The notes below the pieces were generated by a model. That model ran no database searches. It was not told the origin of the DNA and saw only the letters and a program-made list of their open reading frames with translations. A stretch of 64,000 nucleotides of DNA from Paraspadella gotoi (Eukaryota; Chaetognatha), in contig CM119263.1 in assembly GCA_051294375.1 (NCBI GenBank), forward strand, positions 29,191,997-29,255,996, in the 5' to 3' direction. Shown here one piece after another: positions 40,138-51,825 of this stretch (its first letter is position 1; each line of letters opens with the position of its first letter). The translations under genes were made by a program, and so were the position numbers.

Positions 40138-40264
40138 CATTCATTCATTCATTCATTCATTCATTCATTCATTCATTCATTCATTCATTCATTCATTCAT
40201 TCATTCATTCATTCATTCACTAATTCATTCATTCATTCATTCACTAATTCATTCATTCATTCAT
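40138..40264. repeat. (ATTC)n tetranucleotide repeat
   Basis: About 31 ATTC units with two CACTAATTC breaks. Confidence 0.97.
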
Positions 40265-40599
40265 TAAAAACATATCCCATCCCATTTTAATAGTATCCTA
40301 AAACGTAAAAAGACCAAGGTTAATTCTGTTCCGGACTTCCCCTTTTTTCCTTCCTTGTCATCGCCAAGTTTATCCCACATTAATTACTTTTCGCCGATGA
40401 CATCATCGCGCTAACTTTCGCGATTGATTGGTTAATTGGATCGACCAATCAGGGAGCGGCTGGCGAGCCTCGGGGTCAATCACCGGTCGGGAAAAAAAAA
40501 AGGAGAAGAAAGTAACCCTCATTAATTAGTATTTATTGTTTAAAAAACCCAGGGATTCTATATTTAAAAAAAAAAAAGAGGATGAACTATCGAAAAAAA

Positions 40600-40830
40600 T
40601 TTTGGGAAGATTTGGAGGTCGGAGGGTTAGAAAATATTGGGGTCGGAGTATTGGAAAATCTGGGGGTCGGAGGATCAGGTCAAAGGGTCGGGAAGACGTA
40701 TGGTGAAAGTATTAGGAGGGCGGGTGTTTGGAGGATGGAAGGGATGTAGGGTCAAGAAATGTTGGGGTCGGAGTTACAACTGGAAATCTGGGGGTCGGAG
40801 GATTAGGACGTCGGAGAATCGTAAGTTTGG
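40600..40830. repeat. Degenerate GGGGTCGGAG repeat
   Basis: GGTCGGAG(G/T) recurs about eight times at irregular spacing. Frames across it are not coding. Confidence 0.55.
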
Positions 40831-41346
40831 AGTTCAAGAGGTCGGAAGGTTCGTAACAAGGCCAGGTCGCACTCCAGGATGTTTTGAGTTTTTTCTCCTT
40901 CAGGGAAGAAAAGTTCGATTGGAAGATTAAAAAAAAAGGTGACAGGAGGATGTTTTGTTGTTTTTTTTTCTTTTTATTTAAAATAAAAAGATGAATAGAT
41001 AAAAACAAGAACGGGAATTCAAATGTGTTGCGCTGAAGTGACTTCCTTATCACGTGTATTTCTCGTTACATGACGTGATATGACATAACGTGACATAACA
41101 TAATTACATGACTACAATAACTTTCTTAGCCCGTGTATTTATGACATGTATTGCATTAAAATTCTGTCTTTTATTCATTATAGTTTTAAGAATCACTAAA
41201 GGCGGCGCTAGTAATCCCTTAGATTTGAGGATTTTTCTGTCTTAACAAAGGAGCAAATTATATGCATTTTTAACGGAAGTAGGACTGACCGACAGATAGA
41301 CATACCAACGGACCGACCGACAGACCGACCGAAAAGTGATTTATAG

Positions 41347-41377
41347 AGTTGCTCCGCGAGTACTCGCGGGGGCAACT
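41347..41377. repeat. 30-bp palindromic repeat, copy 1
   Basis: AGTTGCTCCGCGAG, then TACTCGCGGGGGCAACT: a near-perfect inverted repeat centred on GAGTACTC. A second copy is at 58474-58503. Confidence 0.8.
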
Positions 41378-41386
41378 AAAAATTAC

Positions 41387-41541
41387 GAATTGGACTTTGG
41401 CAAAGGTAAAATCGTCGGTGACGCCCGAGGGAACGGGACCGTCACGCTTTGTCAACGCAACGGGGGGGCCGCCGGTATTGAGTCTGGAACGGTAGGTTGG
41501 CTTGGGGCGATAAGAATTGGTGACGGAGTGAGTGGTGAACG
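41387..41541 (-). CDS. Possible internal exon of an unidentified minus-strand gene
   Basis: Pyrimidine-rich acceptor (CTCTTCCAG) before 41541 and GT donor after 41387 bound an open 155-base stretch coding 51 residues, including SYRPKPTYRSRLNTGG and GVTDDFTFAKVQF. No family recognised. The plus strand is also open here (41336-41665), so coding on minus is suggested only by the splice pair. Confidence 0.28.
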
Positions 41542-42316
41542 CTGGAAGAGGGTAATTGTGAATTTGCGTCCCCTTGTCGTTATGATATTAGATAAGGATA
41601 GTCCATCTAAGTTCACAGGTATCATTCAAGGAAGAACTCATGGATTTTATGGTTCTGCACGCTGATTGGTCGACGTCGGTTCCATCTTGACCAATCACGA
41701 TCCCTTTCTGTTTTGGGTTAGGTTGATTATCCTGCGATGGTATGATTATTAATTATTGATTAAATATTGGCGGATATGTTTGATGTTATGTTGTTATGTT
41801 GTTACGTTGTTATGTTGTTATGGTATGTTATGTTATGTTGTTATGTTGTTGTTATTAGCGGATATGTTTGATGTTATTTACTACTATTACTAGTCTTTTT
41901 TTTAATACGCCTTTGTAAAACGATTTAAACAAAGACGTTCAGTAGGTCAGTCGGTCAAAAAAGTCGCTCTTTTTTTAGCCGACAAAATGAATAAATATAT
42001 AATTATTGTAAACTAGTTTGACTTGCTCTCTTTCTTCTATTGTAGATACATCGACACGACACCCACGAAAAATATTTATTTAAACTCGCCTACTTTTTGT
42101 TAAATTGTGAAGAAATTAAAAATAATTCATATTTAAACTCGATCGACATTCACTTTACGACTCAGAAAAGCGAGAGATCCTTTTTTTCAAATTCCAAATT
42201 TCTATTCCCATCAATTTGTAATATTCTCTTCTTCAGATCGAAATTGATTTTCTTCAAGGTCTTTAAAGATTTTCGCATTTAAAAAAAAGTATCTTATCGA
42301 AAATTCTGATGACCTT

Positions 42317-42401
<85 letters not shown>
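42317..42401. repeat. (GTC)n trinucleotide repeat
   Basis: About 28 CGT/GTC units with one TCTCG break. Other (GTC)n or (ACG)n runs lie at 19485, 48318, 54221 and 57946. Confidence 0.97.
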
Positions 42402-42475
42402 ATTAACACCTGCCTTGTGCCGAGTTTCCACTCCGTAAATTCCAAAGCGAATTTCTGATGGGAAATGAAAAGTGG

Positions 42476-43138
42476 TTCCATTGGGATTCCTCCCAACAGG
42501 ATTCCTCCCACCAACGGGTTTTCTCCCACACGGGATTCCTCCCCAAGGGATTCCTCCAATGGAATTGCTCCCACACGGGATTCCTCCCAAAGGAATTCCT
42601 CCCACACGGATTCCTCCCAAAGGAATTCCTCCACGCGGGATTCCTCCACACGGGTTTCCTCCCACACAGAATTCCTCCCCATGGAATTCCTCCCAAGCGG
42701 GATTCCTCCCACGCGGGATTCCCTCACACGGATTCCTCCCATGCGGGATTCCTCCACACGGGATTCCTCCCACACGAGATTCCTCCACACGAGCAGATTC
42801 CTCCCACACGGAATTCCTCCCACGCGGGATTCCTCCCATGCGGGATTCCTCCCACACTGGATTCTCCCACGCGGGATTCCTCCCACACGGGATTCCTCCC
42901 ACGCGGGATTCCTCCACAACGGGATTCCTCCCATGCGGGATTCCCCCCACACGGGATTCTCCAACGCGGGATCCTCCCACGCGGGATTCCTCCATGCGGG
43001 ATTCCTCCCACACGGGATTCCTCCCACACGGGATTCCTCCACGCGGGATTCCTCCCACACGGTATCCTCCCACACGGGATTCCTCCCACGCGGGATTCTC
43101 TCACACAGGATTCCTCCCACGCGGGATTTCTCCCACGT
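42476..43138 (+). repeat. 16-bp minisatellite array A (CGGGATTCCTCCCACG)
   Basis: About 40 copies of CGGGATTCCTCCCACG, with variants ACACGG, CATGCGG and AAAGG. Since 16 is not divisible by 3, all frames cycle through the same stop-free peptide, which explains several 220-300 residue frames on both strands. It is not coding. Confidence 0.97.
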
Positions 43139-43206
43139 CCAATAAAAAAAAACAAGTTTGAGCAAACAATGTCGGATCTGCCTACGATAATTAAGTGGTA
43201 ATAGCT

Positions 43207-43395
43207 AACTTGGTCAACTGCATAATTTAATCAACTTGCATTATTTGGTCAACTGGCATACTTTGGTCAACTGACAAAATTTGGTAAACTGGCATAATTT
43301 GGTCAACAGGCATAATTTGGTCAACTGGCAATATTTTGGTTAACCTGAGATTTGGTCAACTGGCATATTTTGTCAATTGGAATAATTTGGTCAAT
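43207..43395 (+). repeat. 18-bp minisatellite (TTTGGTCAACTGGCATAA)
   Basis: About ten drifting copies, located in the spacer between 16-bp arrays A and B. Confidence 0.85.
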
Positions 43396-43631
43396 CATCA
43401 ATCAATCAATCAAGAGAGAGATAGAGAGAGAGAAACTTTAAAAAATTCAAAATAAAATGTGTCTTTTGGTTTTTCTAATTTGAACTCTTTTCACAACTAC
43501 GATTACATCAAAAAATTTATATTCAGCTTTATCACATACTTTCCTACCACACACAAAATTTTATTTTAATGAATCATTTTTTTTTCCTTGAACACAAGAA
43601 CATCGCAACAAGAAAAATAATCACATATTTA

Positions 43632-44345
43632 AGGGAGGAATCCGTGTGGGAGGAATCGCGTGTGGAGGAATCCCGTGTGGAGGAGAATCCTGCGGGGAGA
43701 TCGTGTGGAGAGAATCCTGTGTGGGAGGAATCGCGTGTGGGAGGAATCCTGTGTGGGAGGAATCCCGTGTGGCAGGAAATCCCGTGTGGGAGGAATCCCG
43801 CGTGGGAGAATCCCGTGTGGGAGGAATCCGTGTGGGAGTAATCCCGCGTGGGAGGAATCCCGTGTGGGAGGAATCCGCGTGGAGGAATCCCGTGTGGGAG
43901 GAATCCCGTGTGGGAGGAATCCCGCGTGGGAGGAATCCTGCGTGGGAGGAATCCGCGTGGGAGGAATCCCGTGGTGGAGGAATCCCGCTGTGGGAGGAAT
44001 CTCCGTGTGGGAGGAATCCCGCGTGGGAGGAATCCCGTTGGGAGGAATCCGGGGTGGGAGAATCCGCGGTGTGGCGGAATCCCGGTGGGAGGAATTCTTT
44101 GGGGAGGAATCCCGTGTGGGAGGAATGCCCGTGGTGGAAGGAATCTATGGGAGGAATTCCATGGGGAGGAATCCGTGTGGGAGGAATCCTGGGAGGATTC
44201 CGTGTGGGAGAATCCGCGCGGGGAGGGAATCCCGTGTGGGAGGAATCCCGTGTGGGAGGAATCCCATGGGGAGGAATCCAGCGTGGGAGGAATCCCGTGT
44301 GGGAGGAATCCAGTTGGGAGGAATCCCGTGTGGGTAGGAATACCA
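43632..44345 (-). repeat. 16-bp minisatellite array B, reverse orientation of array A
   Basis: About 43 copies of GTGGGAGGAATCCCG(T/C), the reverse complement of the array A unit. Together with array A it makes an inverted repeat with arms of about 700 bp and a spacer of about 490 bp. Confidence 0.97.
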
Positions 44346-44349
44346 CAGC

Positions 44350-45140
44350 CACCATGAAAAGTATATGAAACTGAAGAGAAAAAAAGGAAAATTTGAGGAA
44401 AAGAAGAAAAAACGACTTAAAGAAAAGTAAAAAAAAATTATTAAGTGAAATTTAAAGAAAAAAAATGATCGAAGGGGAAAATTTCAGGTAGGCTGAGATA
44501 GCAGTTTCGCTGCAGTCTGCAATTATTGCATTGCATTGTACAGTTTTGCTATATTGAACTGTTTTTGCAGTTGTGAACAAATGTGCAAGTTATTAACTAC
44601 TGTGCTCTAGTGTACACTATACAGTATCTGGTTAGCGTAACCGGAAATTTTGCGCTCTACTTTTTCTGAGAAAAGATGAGCAGTCTGTCACTCGAACAGG
44701 ATGTTCGTGTAATTCGATCCCAAACGCCTCCACCTTCGCCCCCACCTCTGCTTACACCGCCACCTCCGCCCTGGAGATGATTTTAACGTTTTCAGCGCCC
44801 CCTCCACTAATCCAGTCTATTCTCCACTAATCCAGTCTATTCCCGTCTTTGCTTCCATTCTTCGTATTCGTGACAAAATAAGAAATAAATGATCGCTTGT
44901 TGTAGTACATTAATACGTCTCTGAAATAATTACTATTGATTGAGTGATTGATCGATATATTTATCAATCCATTCATTTATTCGTTCATTCATTCTTTCTT
45001 TCATTCTTTCATTTTTCTCTCCATACATTCCATAATTATATCTTTTCATCCATTCTTTTCACTCATTTATTTACTTCATATCACATTCATTCCCCGACGT
45101 GACAGCTTTTTTCAATCACCATCCTTTCACAATTCCTGCC
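44350..45140. other. Intergenic or intronic, no gene recognised
   Basis: AT-rich, with a (CCACCT/CGCC)-type patch at 44725-44775 and a 26-bp direct repeat of CCACTAATCCAGTCTATT at 44805-44840. Confidence 0.45.
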
Positions 45141-45153
45141 ATTTGCACCTCAC

Positions 45154-45293
45154 GCGCTCGTTCCACCGAATCGTCCCGTTTTCCGCCCACGCGTTTCCGG
45201 TCGGCGTCGCGAAAGAGCGCCGCCGCTCGGCGCTCCGTTCACGTCCTTCCTTTTCTTGATCACCACCTCCCTCACCCGGCTTTGACTCGCTTC
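45154..45293 (-). CDS. Possible internal exon of an unidentified minus-strand gene
   Basis: Between an acceptor (GGGACCAG) and a good donor (CGC|GTGAGG), 140 bases code 46 residues ending SFATPTGNAWAENGTIRWNER. The NG-T-I-R-W-NE ending resembles the strand of N-terminal C2-like domains, but that is a weak hint. The phase fits a segment ending at donor GTAAGG, 46694. Other frames, including plus, are also open. Confidence 0.25.
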
Positions 45294-45344
45294 CTGGTCC
45301 CAAGGTGAAATTCTTTTCACTTCTTCCGTGACACCTAGACCCGG

Positions 45345-45361
45345 CTCACGTGAGATATAAA
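45345..45361 (+). promoter_or_regulatory. CACGTG palindrome next to a TATA-like box
   Basis: CTCACGTGAG at 45345-45354, directly followed by ATATAAAT. A consensus donor (AAAG|GTGAGT) sits about 55 bases on, so a small non-coding first exon on plus is conceivable. No gene is confirmed. Confidence 0.25.
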
Positions 45362-45599
45362 TGACTCTTTTCCTCAGAGACGTTTTCTTCTCTCTTCTTT
45401 TTTTAAAAAAAGGTGAGTTTGTCTTTTTTTCGAGTTCGTTGAACCTCACCTCGGGTAAGGCAACTCGTCGAGCGTAACACTGCGGCGAAGGGGGGGGGGT
45501 TGGGCAAGACGATTGAACGTCGGATTTGAGAGTTTATTTGTGTCAAATTCATAAAACAGTTCATGAACAAACTTATTAAAATAGTCAAATTATAATAGT

Positions 45600-45690
45600 C
45601 AAACTTAATAAAATAGATAATCCTGATGAAGACTCGAAAACAGAGCGTCGAAACATGTTGGTTTTTTATTGTCAAATAAAAACTAATTAT
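45600..45690 (+). mobile_element. Possible 3' end of a retroelement with CTGATGA...CGAAAC motif
   Basis: CTGATGA at 45623 and CGAAAC at 45649 flank a short imperfect stem, followed by ATGTTGGTTTTTTATTG and an AT tail. This arrangement is common near the ends of some invertebrate retroelements, and matches part of a hammerhead core. Confidence 0.3.
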
Positions 45691-46502
45691 GAACGAAACG
45701 AAAAGAAAGCCAAAATACTCAGACTGAGTCTCAGTCTACAATTAGAATAATCATATTATATACCTATTCATAACATTCAATAATAATAATGTAAAACCAT
45801 TAATTAAAATCAAATAATCATCATTATAAATATTAATATTAATTAACGATTGTCGGTTTAATAGTTGAATTTAAGATTAAATGGATAAATTTAGAAAAAT
45901 AGTTTAACTTAAAAAATCAATTAGAATTAGGCAGTATTCACTACTCAGTTAGTTCTTCCTTGGTTTATAGAGTTGATATCGTTGATGATTTGTGTTATTA
46001 TTATATATATATACAAAATTGATTTGCATAGTGGCGCCTGCTATTAAGGTTCGAAACGACAAACGCGACGACCCCGGATCGTGTCCTCCGCATGGTTATC
46101 TAAATTTGTTTGGATAAAGAAAACCACAGACACGCCGCTACAATAAAAAAACAAACAACAAAAAGTCACTTTATTTTATTTTATCGTTTATTTTAAGAGG
46201 CTCCACTTTAATTGATCATGATATTATCGTGATATTATCCTTCCTTTAAAGAAATTAAACGCGTCTATTTAAAAAAAAGAAACTTTAATCTTTGATTGTC
46301 ACAAATCACCCCATCTTTTGCTTTCAATCGATTGTTTGCTTTCAAATTCTTTTTTTCTTTTTTTCAAGAAAATTTAAATTAAAAAAAAAAATTATGGTTC
46401 AACAAGACAAATATTCTCAGGACCGAAGAATTTAGCATTAATCTACATCTACTGACAAGGATGTTTTTGTTTGTTTTTCTATTGTAAAATATTTATTATT
46501 GT

Positions 46503-46926
46503 TTAGTAAAGTATTGAATAGTATATTTTATTGTATCTTTTTTGTTTCTGTTTTCCCTGACGAAAAACTGATATTTTTTTTTTCTTTCTTTTTCTTTTTC
46601 TCGCATCATGAAAACGATTTTGGCCGAAAAGAGCAGACGCCGATTCAGCCACCATGAGTTTCCCATCGGGGAACTCACCCTGTCCTTCCTTACCCCAACC
46701 CAAAACGTCAAACGATTCTTTATTATTAAATCTCTCCACCCACGCAGAGAAGCTGGAGTTCTTTCTCTGGCGAAGGCCCAACCTTTTTTTTGGCCAATCT
46801 GCTCGACAGAGCGCGTCGCGCAAGATTTTTTGGCTCACGGTTCGACGCTCCTTTTCTCTCTCCCGGTCATCACCGTCCGACGAAATTCTTTATCACTCTC
46901 ATAATCACCTTATTAATCATTCATAA
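46503..46926. other. Patch open in four frames, coding status ambiguous
   Basis: Overlapping frames on both strands. Minus reads into a donor GTAAGG at 46693 after FNNKESFDVLGWG. Plus has an ATG in strong Kozak context (GCCACCATGAG, 46654) giving 90 residues. I cannot decide between them. Confidence 0.3.
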
Positions 46927-47095
46927 TCAATAATCACCTCATTAAACACCTCATAATTATTAATCACCTCATAATCACCCTCAAAAAATGTGGGACTGGC
47001 CCTCCCACTTGTCGAATCGCGAATCACACAAAATAAATCTTTATCGTTTCTCATTCTACATTAACACGTTTTATATTTTTTTGTTTTATTCATTA

Positions 47096-47380
47096 TATAC
47101 CCATTTGATCCCCAATCCCCTACCCTTTTGGATCCCCAATCCCCCTACCCCTTTTGATATCCAATCTCCCTACTCCTTTTCATCCCAATCCCCCACCCCT
47201 TTGTTACCCAACCTCCCTACCCCTTTGAATCCCCAATTCCCCATCCCTTTGATCCCATCCCCCACCCCCTTTGATCTCCCAATCTCCTACCACCTTTGTT
47301 AACCAATCCCCCACCCCTTTGACCCAATCTCCCTACCCCTTTGTTACTCAATCCCCACCCCATTGATCCCCAATCCCTAC
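47096..47380. repeat. Minisatellite of CCCCTTTGATCCCCAATCCC type
   Basis: About 12 drifting copies of a 21-25 bp unit. Confidence 0.85.
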
Positions 47381-47479
47381 TGCTTCCTATCATTTCCTTC
47401 CCCATTTCCGCCCCGCATCCTCGAGCCGGGAATTGATTGCTTCCTTTTTTTCTTTCCATCCAGCGTCGAGTGACCGTCA

Positions 47480-47625
47480 CTCCCACTTCCGGTGAACGCT
47501 GCTCCGTGCGGCGCGGCGGCGTCTGCGGCGAAGGAGAGAGAGCGCCGCTGCCGCGTCTCCTGCTGCGCCCGACCCGATGACGCAAATAGACGCCGCGCGA
47601 CGCCGTAAGACGCGGCAGGAGAATT
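47480..47625 (-). CDS. Possible exon of an unidentified minus-strand gene
   Basis: A long pyrimidine tract and TTCTAG precede 47625. The open frame then reads NSPAASYGVARRLFASSG and SLSFAADAAAPHGAAF. GC-rich and open in other frames too. The donor is uncertain. Confidence 0.22.
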
Positions 47626-47778
47626 CTAGAAGGAAAAAAAAAAGAAGGCGATGTATATGAACTGCGGAAATTAGGAAATAATAAAAAAGAATGAAAAGAA
47701 AAATTAAAATATGAAAAGAAAAAAAATACAACCGAAAGAAATTAAAGTTGAACATCGAAAAGAAAAACTTAAAGTTGA

Positions 47779-47872
47779 GAAAGAAAAGAAAAGAAAAGAA
47801 AAGAAAAGAAAAGAAAAGAAAAGAAAAGAAAAGAAAAGAAAAGAAAAGAAAAGAAAAGAAAAGAAAAGAAAT
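47779..47872. repeat. (AAAAG)n pentanucleotide repeat
   Basis: About 18 perfect AAAAG units. Confidence 0.97.
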
Positions 47873-48135
47873 ATTGGGGAAAAAAATAAAGGCAGATAAG
47901 AAAAGGAAACTATTGGAAGAGTTATAAGGTCAAAGATGAATTTAAGAGTGAAATTGTAAAAAGTCGGGATGACATTTACGTACTATGATTAAAAGATGAA
48001 AACCTTTCAAGTTATTAAAGTGATTCATAGAATTGAGAATTGAGAATACTCGGATTACACCGACAGTCACCGGAGTCGTGGGTGATAGCGCCTGTGAGAA
48101 AAGGGTGAAAGGCGAGATAATGATTATGATAAAGC

Positions 48136-48269
<134 letters not shown>

Positions 48270-48447
48270 GAAGGTCGTGATCGAATCCCGATTGTCGGAT
48301 GATGGGGATCAAATGGATGCGACGACGACGGCGACGACAACGACGACGACGACGACGACGATAAAATCCTTGAAATCCTCGTCTCGTCATTTGTGACGAG
48401 AAAATCCACGATCAGCTTCGAGTCAGTGACTTTAAGGGGATCAGTCA

Positions 48448-48790
48448 CGGACATCGAAAAGTCCTGATTGGCCTCAATGGACTCTGTGGAATAAATGATG
48501 GACAAAGGAAAGTTCTGATGGCCTCAATGGCCTTAGTGGCCTCCATGGAATCATTTATAAACAAATGAATATCCTGATTGGCCTCAATGGCCTTAGTGGC
48601 CTCCATGGAATCATTTATAAACAAATGAATATCCTGATTGGCCTCAATGGCCTTTGTGAAATGAAAGAGAAAGGAAAGTCCTGATTAGCCCCAATGTCCT
48701 GATTGGCCTCCATTGAATCATTTATGAACAAACGAATATATTCTGATTGGCCTTCTTGGCCTTCATTGGACTTCATGGTATCACGGAAAG
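48448..48790. repeat. 61-bp minisatellite with GCCTCAATGGCC motif
   Basis: Units contain CCTGATTGGCCTCAATGGCC and GGAATCATTTATAAACAAAT. Two central copies are identical; outer copies are degenerate or shortened. Confidence 0.9.
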
Positions 48791-49218
48791 TACCAATCGG
48801 TCCACAAGGCATCTTATTTGAATTAGGCAAAGATAGGCCTCTATGAATTTGATAGTAACAATTATGAATACAGTTGTTACTGTTTGACGTCAATATCATT
48901 TATATTATAATGATCTAAAAAAAAGTCCTGATTGGTTTCATCGGGATCCGACATAAATTAATTTACAACAAAACAACTTTGCTAAACGCCGCCGTTCACA
49001 CCAGCTTCACATTTCACTGACGCAACGCGAGTCGCCAATCTTCACAATTGCGACTCAATTGCGTCTCTCCTTTGGGTCGAAGACAAAAAGATGGGCGTGG
49101 CGAAGGGGGGAGGGGACTAAGGGGGAGTGGAAGGGGGGGACAATCTCCGTTCCGGTTTTTCCTTCATATGGCGACTCTCGTCTCCTTCTTCTCCTTCCTT
49201 TTATTTTCTTCGTTCTTC

Positions 49219-49332
49219 TTCTTCTTCTTCTTCTTCTTCTTCTTCTACTTCTTCTTCTTCCTCCTATTTTTTTTATGTTTCCTTTTCGTTGTTGCTCAAG
49301 AAGCGTTGATCTTCTTCTTCGGCGGAATCTGT

Positions 49333-49372
<40 letters not shown>
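49219..49372. repeat. (TTC)n and (CT)n tracts
   Basis: TTC repeat at 49219-49262 and CT repeat at 49333-49372. Confidence 0.93.
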
Positions 49373-49375
<3 letters not shown>

Positions 49376-49460
49376 CTTCTTCTCTTCTTTCCTTCTTTCC
49401 TCCCCTCACACGAGTCGCCTGCCTCTGGTTTTGGCTTCCATATGGTTTGGTTCTCCCGTC

Positions 49461-49495
49461 GAGATCACGTGATCTCAACGTTTTGGTCACGTGAT
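49461..49495. promoter_or_regulatory. 16-bp CACGTG palindrome plus a second CACGTG
   Basis: GAGATCACGTGATCTC at 49461-49476 is a perfect palindrome; GTCACGTGAT at 49486-49495 follows 10 bases on. This is the site type of MITF/TFEB or USF bHLH-Zip factors. No gene is recognised downstream. Confidence 0.4.
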
Positions 49496-49664
49496 GCCCG
49501 CGCGTGAAGGTCGCGCCAGACGAGTTTCATTCACAAAGAATTTGATTGTTTTTTATATATAAAAGTCGTTGTTTGCTGAATGTTCACGGGGAATGTTTGC
49601 ATGGAATTTTAGATATTTTTTCTTGGTTTTTTACTCTATTTCGTGAAGTCTATGAGGTGAAGTG

Positions 49665-49670
<6 letters not shown>

Positions 49671-49720
<50 letters not shown>

Positions 49721-49948
49721 AGAGCAGCAGAACTAGAAATAGCAAAAGAAATTTCAAGCGAATTGAAGGCAGAGGGAAATGATAAGAATTCAAGGAAAAG
49801 AAAAAGAGATAAAGATAAGAATCGAAATTGATTAGAGAGAAAGAGAAGAAAAAAGAAAGAAAAAAGAAAGAAAAAAGAAAGAAAAAAGAAAGAAAAAAGA
49901 AAGAAAAAAGAAAGAAAAAAGAAAGAAAAAATAAAGAAAAAAGAAAGG
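49671..49948. repeat. GA tract (49671-49724) and 11-bp GAAAGAAAAAA repeat (49850-49948)
   Basis: Pure GA followed 125 bp later by about nine copies of an 11-bp purine unit. Confidence 0.93.
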
Positions 49949-50291
49949 TATCCTTTGAATATAAAGCGCGGCACTAATGGTTTAGTTTTGGCAGAATATG
50001 GAAAAAATATTTAGATATTTAAGTTAAAAGTGAAAAAAATAAGAAAAGGTTAAAAGGAAGGAAACTGAGTTGAACTTTCAGGTAAAATTCTTCGTTTCAT
50101 TAGAAGCATGAAACAGTGAGGTAAATATTGTTATATATGATTTAAAAGTATAAAATATACAGAAGTATGCATGTAAGCAATGGTTCAGTATCCGGTTTTA
50201 ACCTCTGTCTCATGATTTTTTTTTCTTCTTCCAATATTTTGGTCGATTTCTTTCTCCCTTCCCAATATTCTTTCACATCGACGAACATAAC

Positions 50292-50295
<4 letters not shown>

Positions 50296-50358
<63 letters not shown>
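50296..50358. repeat. (CT)n microsatellite
   Basis: About 58 bp of CT with a TTTC end. Confidence 0.95.
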
Positions 50359-50723
50359 TTATTTTTTGGATGAAAAAAAAGAAGTGACACCTCTTTCGCT
50401 CTCTCTATCTTTCTCTCTCGTTTTCCACTCCTTTTTCCGTGATACCAAATCAATTTCCTTTTATATATTTATATATATATTTTTATATATATATTTCCAA
50501 TACTTTTTAATATTATTAACAATTTTTCTGACATCTCCTCCAAAATTGTATTAATTATTGTTATTGTCTTATTCTTAACTTCTTTTGTTCTCCTATTCTC
50601 CCAGTTTTTTCCTGTCGTTCTCCCTCTGTTCTTCCGATCATTTTTCTCCTCATTCTTTCTTCTCGCTCTTTGCACCTTTTTCGCTTCTCCTTGTTCTTTT
50701 TGCCAAAAGTTTTTCTGAGACAA

Positions 50724-50754
<31 letters not shown>

Positions 50755-50942
50755 NNNNNNNNNNNNNNNNNNNNNNNNNNNNNNNNNNNNNNNNNNNNNN
50801 NNNNNNNNNNNNNNNNNNNNNNNNNNNNNNNNNNNNNNNNNNNNNNNNNNNNNNNNNNNNNNNNNNNNNNNNNNNNNNNNNNNNNNNNNNNNNNNNNNNN
50901 NNNNNNNNNNNNNNNNNNNNNNNNNNNNNNNNNNNNNNNNNN
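50755..50942. other. Assembly gap 1 (188 N) inside a GA tract
   Basis: Both flanks (50728-50754 and 50943-50971) are GA repeat, so the gap is an unresolved microsatellite. Confidence 0.99.
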
Positions 50943-50974
<32 letters not shown>

Positions 50975-50999
50975 TTCCCGAACCTTTAATTACCAGGTT

Positions 51000-51715
51000 G
51001 GTTTCAGGGCGATTCTTCTGTTAACAACAACTGTTCACCGGTGAATCGAAATTAAGTTGGTTTTTTGTTATAAAATACTTGATTTAAAAAATTCATTAAC
51101 TTTGCTTGGGACTGCGTTAGCTTTTTAGATTACCGAATTAATAACTGTTAAAACGGAAGCACACTTTTGACAAATTTGAATCCAACCGAGTTGTAAGCAC
51201 CAAGCAATTAAAAGCTCAACTCGTATTCTCTCATTTAAAACATTTTTATAAACAGTTTACCATGCACGTATCATCTATTTACTCAATACGTTTTTTGTTA
51301 CATTTTGTACATTCGTACAAATAGTACAAATCCAAAATCGTGGGTCTGCACTCTGCATTATCGTTTATCACTATTTCCAATCCAGTTCCCTTACATTTCG
51401 CATTCTTCAATCTGCCTTCTACATTCCGCATTCTAAATTCCGCATTCCACATTCCACAATCTTCACTAGAGATGTGTTCCCTTCACCACCAGCTCTTTCC
51501 TTCAGTTTGTTGGCCTCTTCCCTCAGTTTGTTGGCCTCTTCCCTCAGTTTGTTGGCCTCTTCCCTTTCACATTTTTGCCCAAATTCGAGCGAAGAATCTT
51601 CAGCAGAAATGGAATCAAATGGAATCCAAGTTCCACGTTTCTTTGTTATGATTCACTGGGATGGAACTTCCCTGGAAATCTCAAATGTCTGCCGGGCTGT
51701 TCGTAGGCCGTAGCT
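51000..51715. other. Intergenic, nothing recognised
   Basis: AT-rich. A 24-bp triple repeat of CTCAGTTTGTTGGCCTCTTCC lies at 51500-51563. Confidence 0.5.
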
Positions 51716-51719
51716 CTTC

Positions 51720-51785
51720 TCTCTCATCTGTCGCTCTCTCTCTCATCTCTCTCTCTCTCTCTTCTCTCATCTCTTCTCTCTCTCT

Positions 51786-51823
<38 letters not shown>
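51720..51823. repeat. Interrupted (CT)n tract
   Basis: CT repeat broken by CATCT and TTCTC units. Confidence 0.93.

Positions 51824-51825
<2 letters not shown>

Noticed and set aside
42476-44345. CRISPR-like regular repeats
   Set aside because: Units are contiguous with no unique spacers, and the genome is clearly animal.
42263-44368. Several 200-300 residue open frames on both strands
   Set aside because: They are the 16-bp minisatellites read in every frame. The unit length makes all frames cycle through one peptide without stops.
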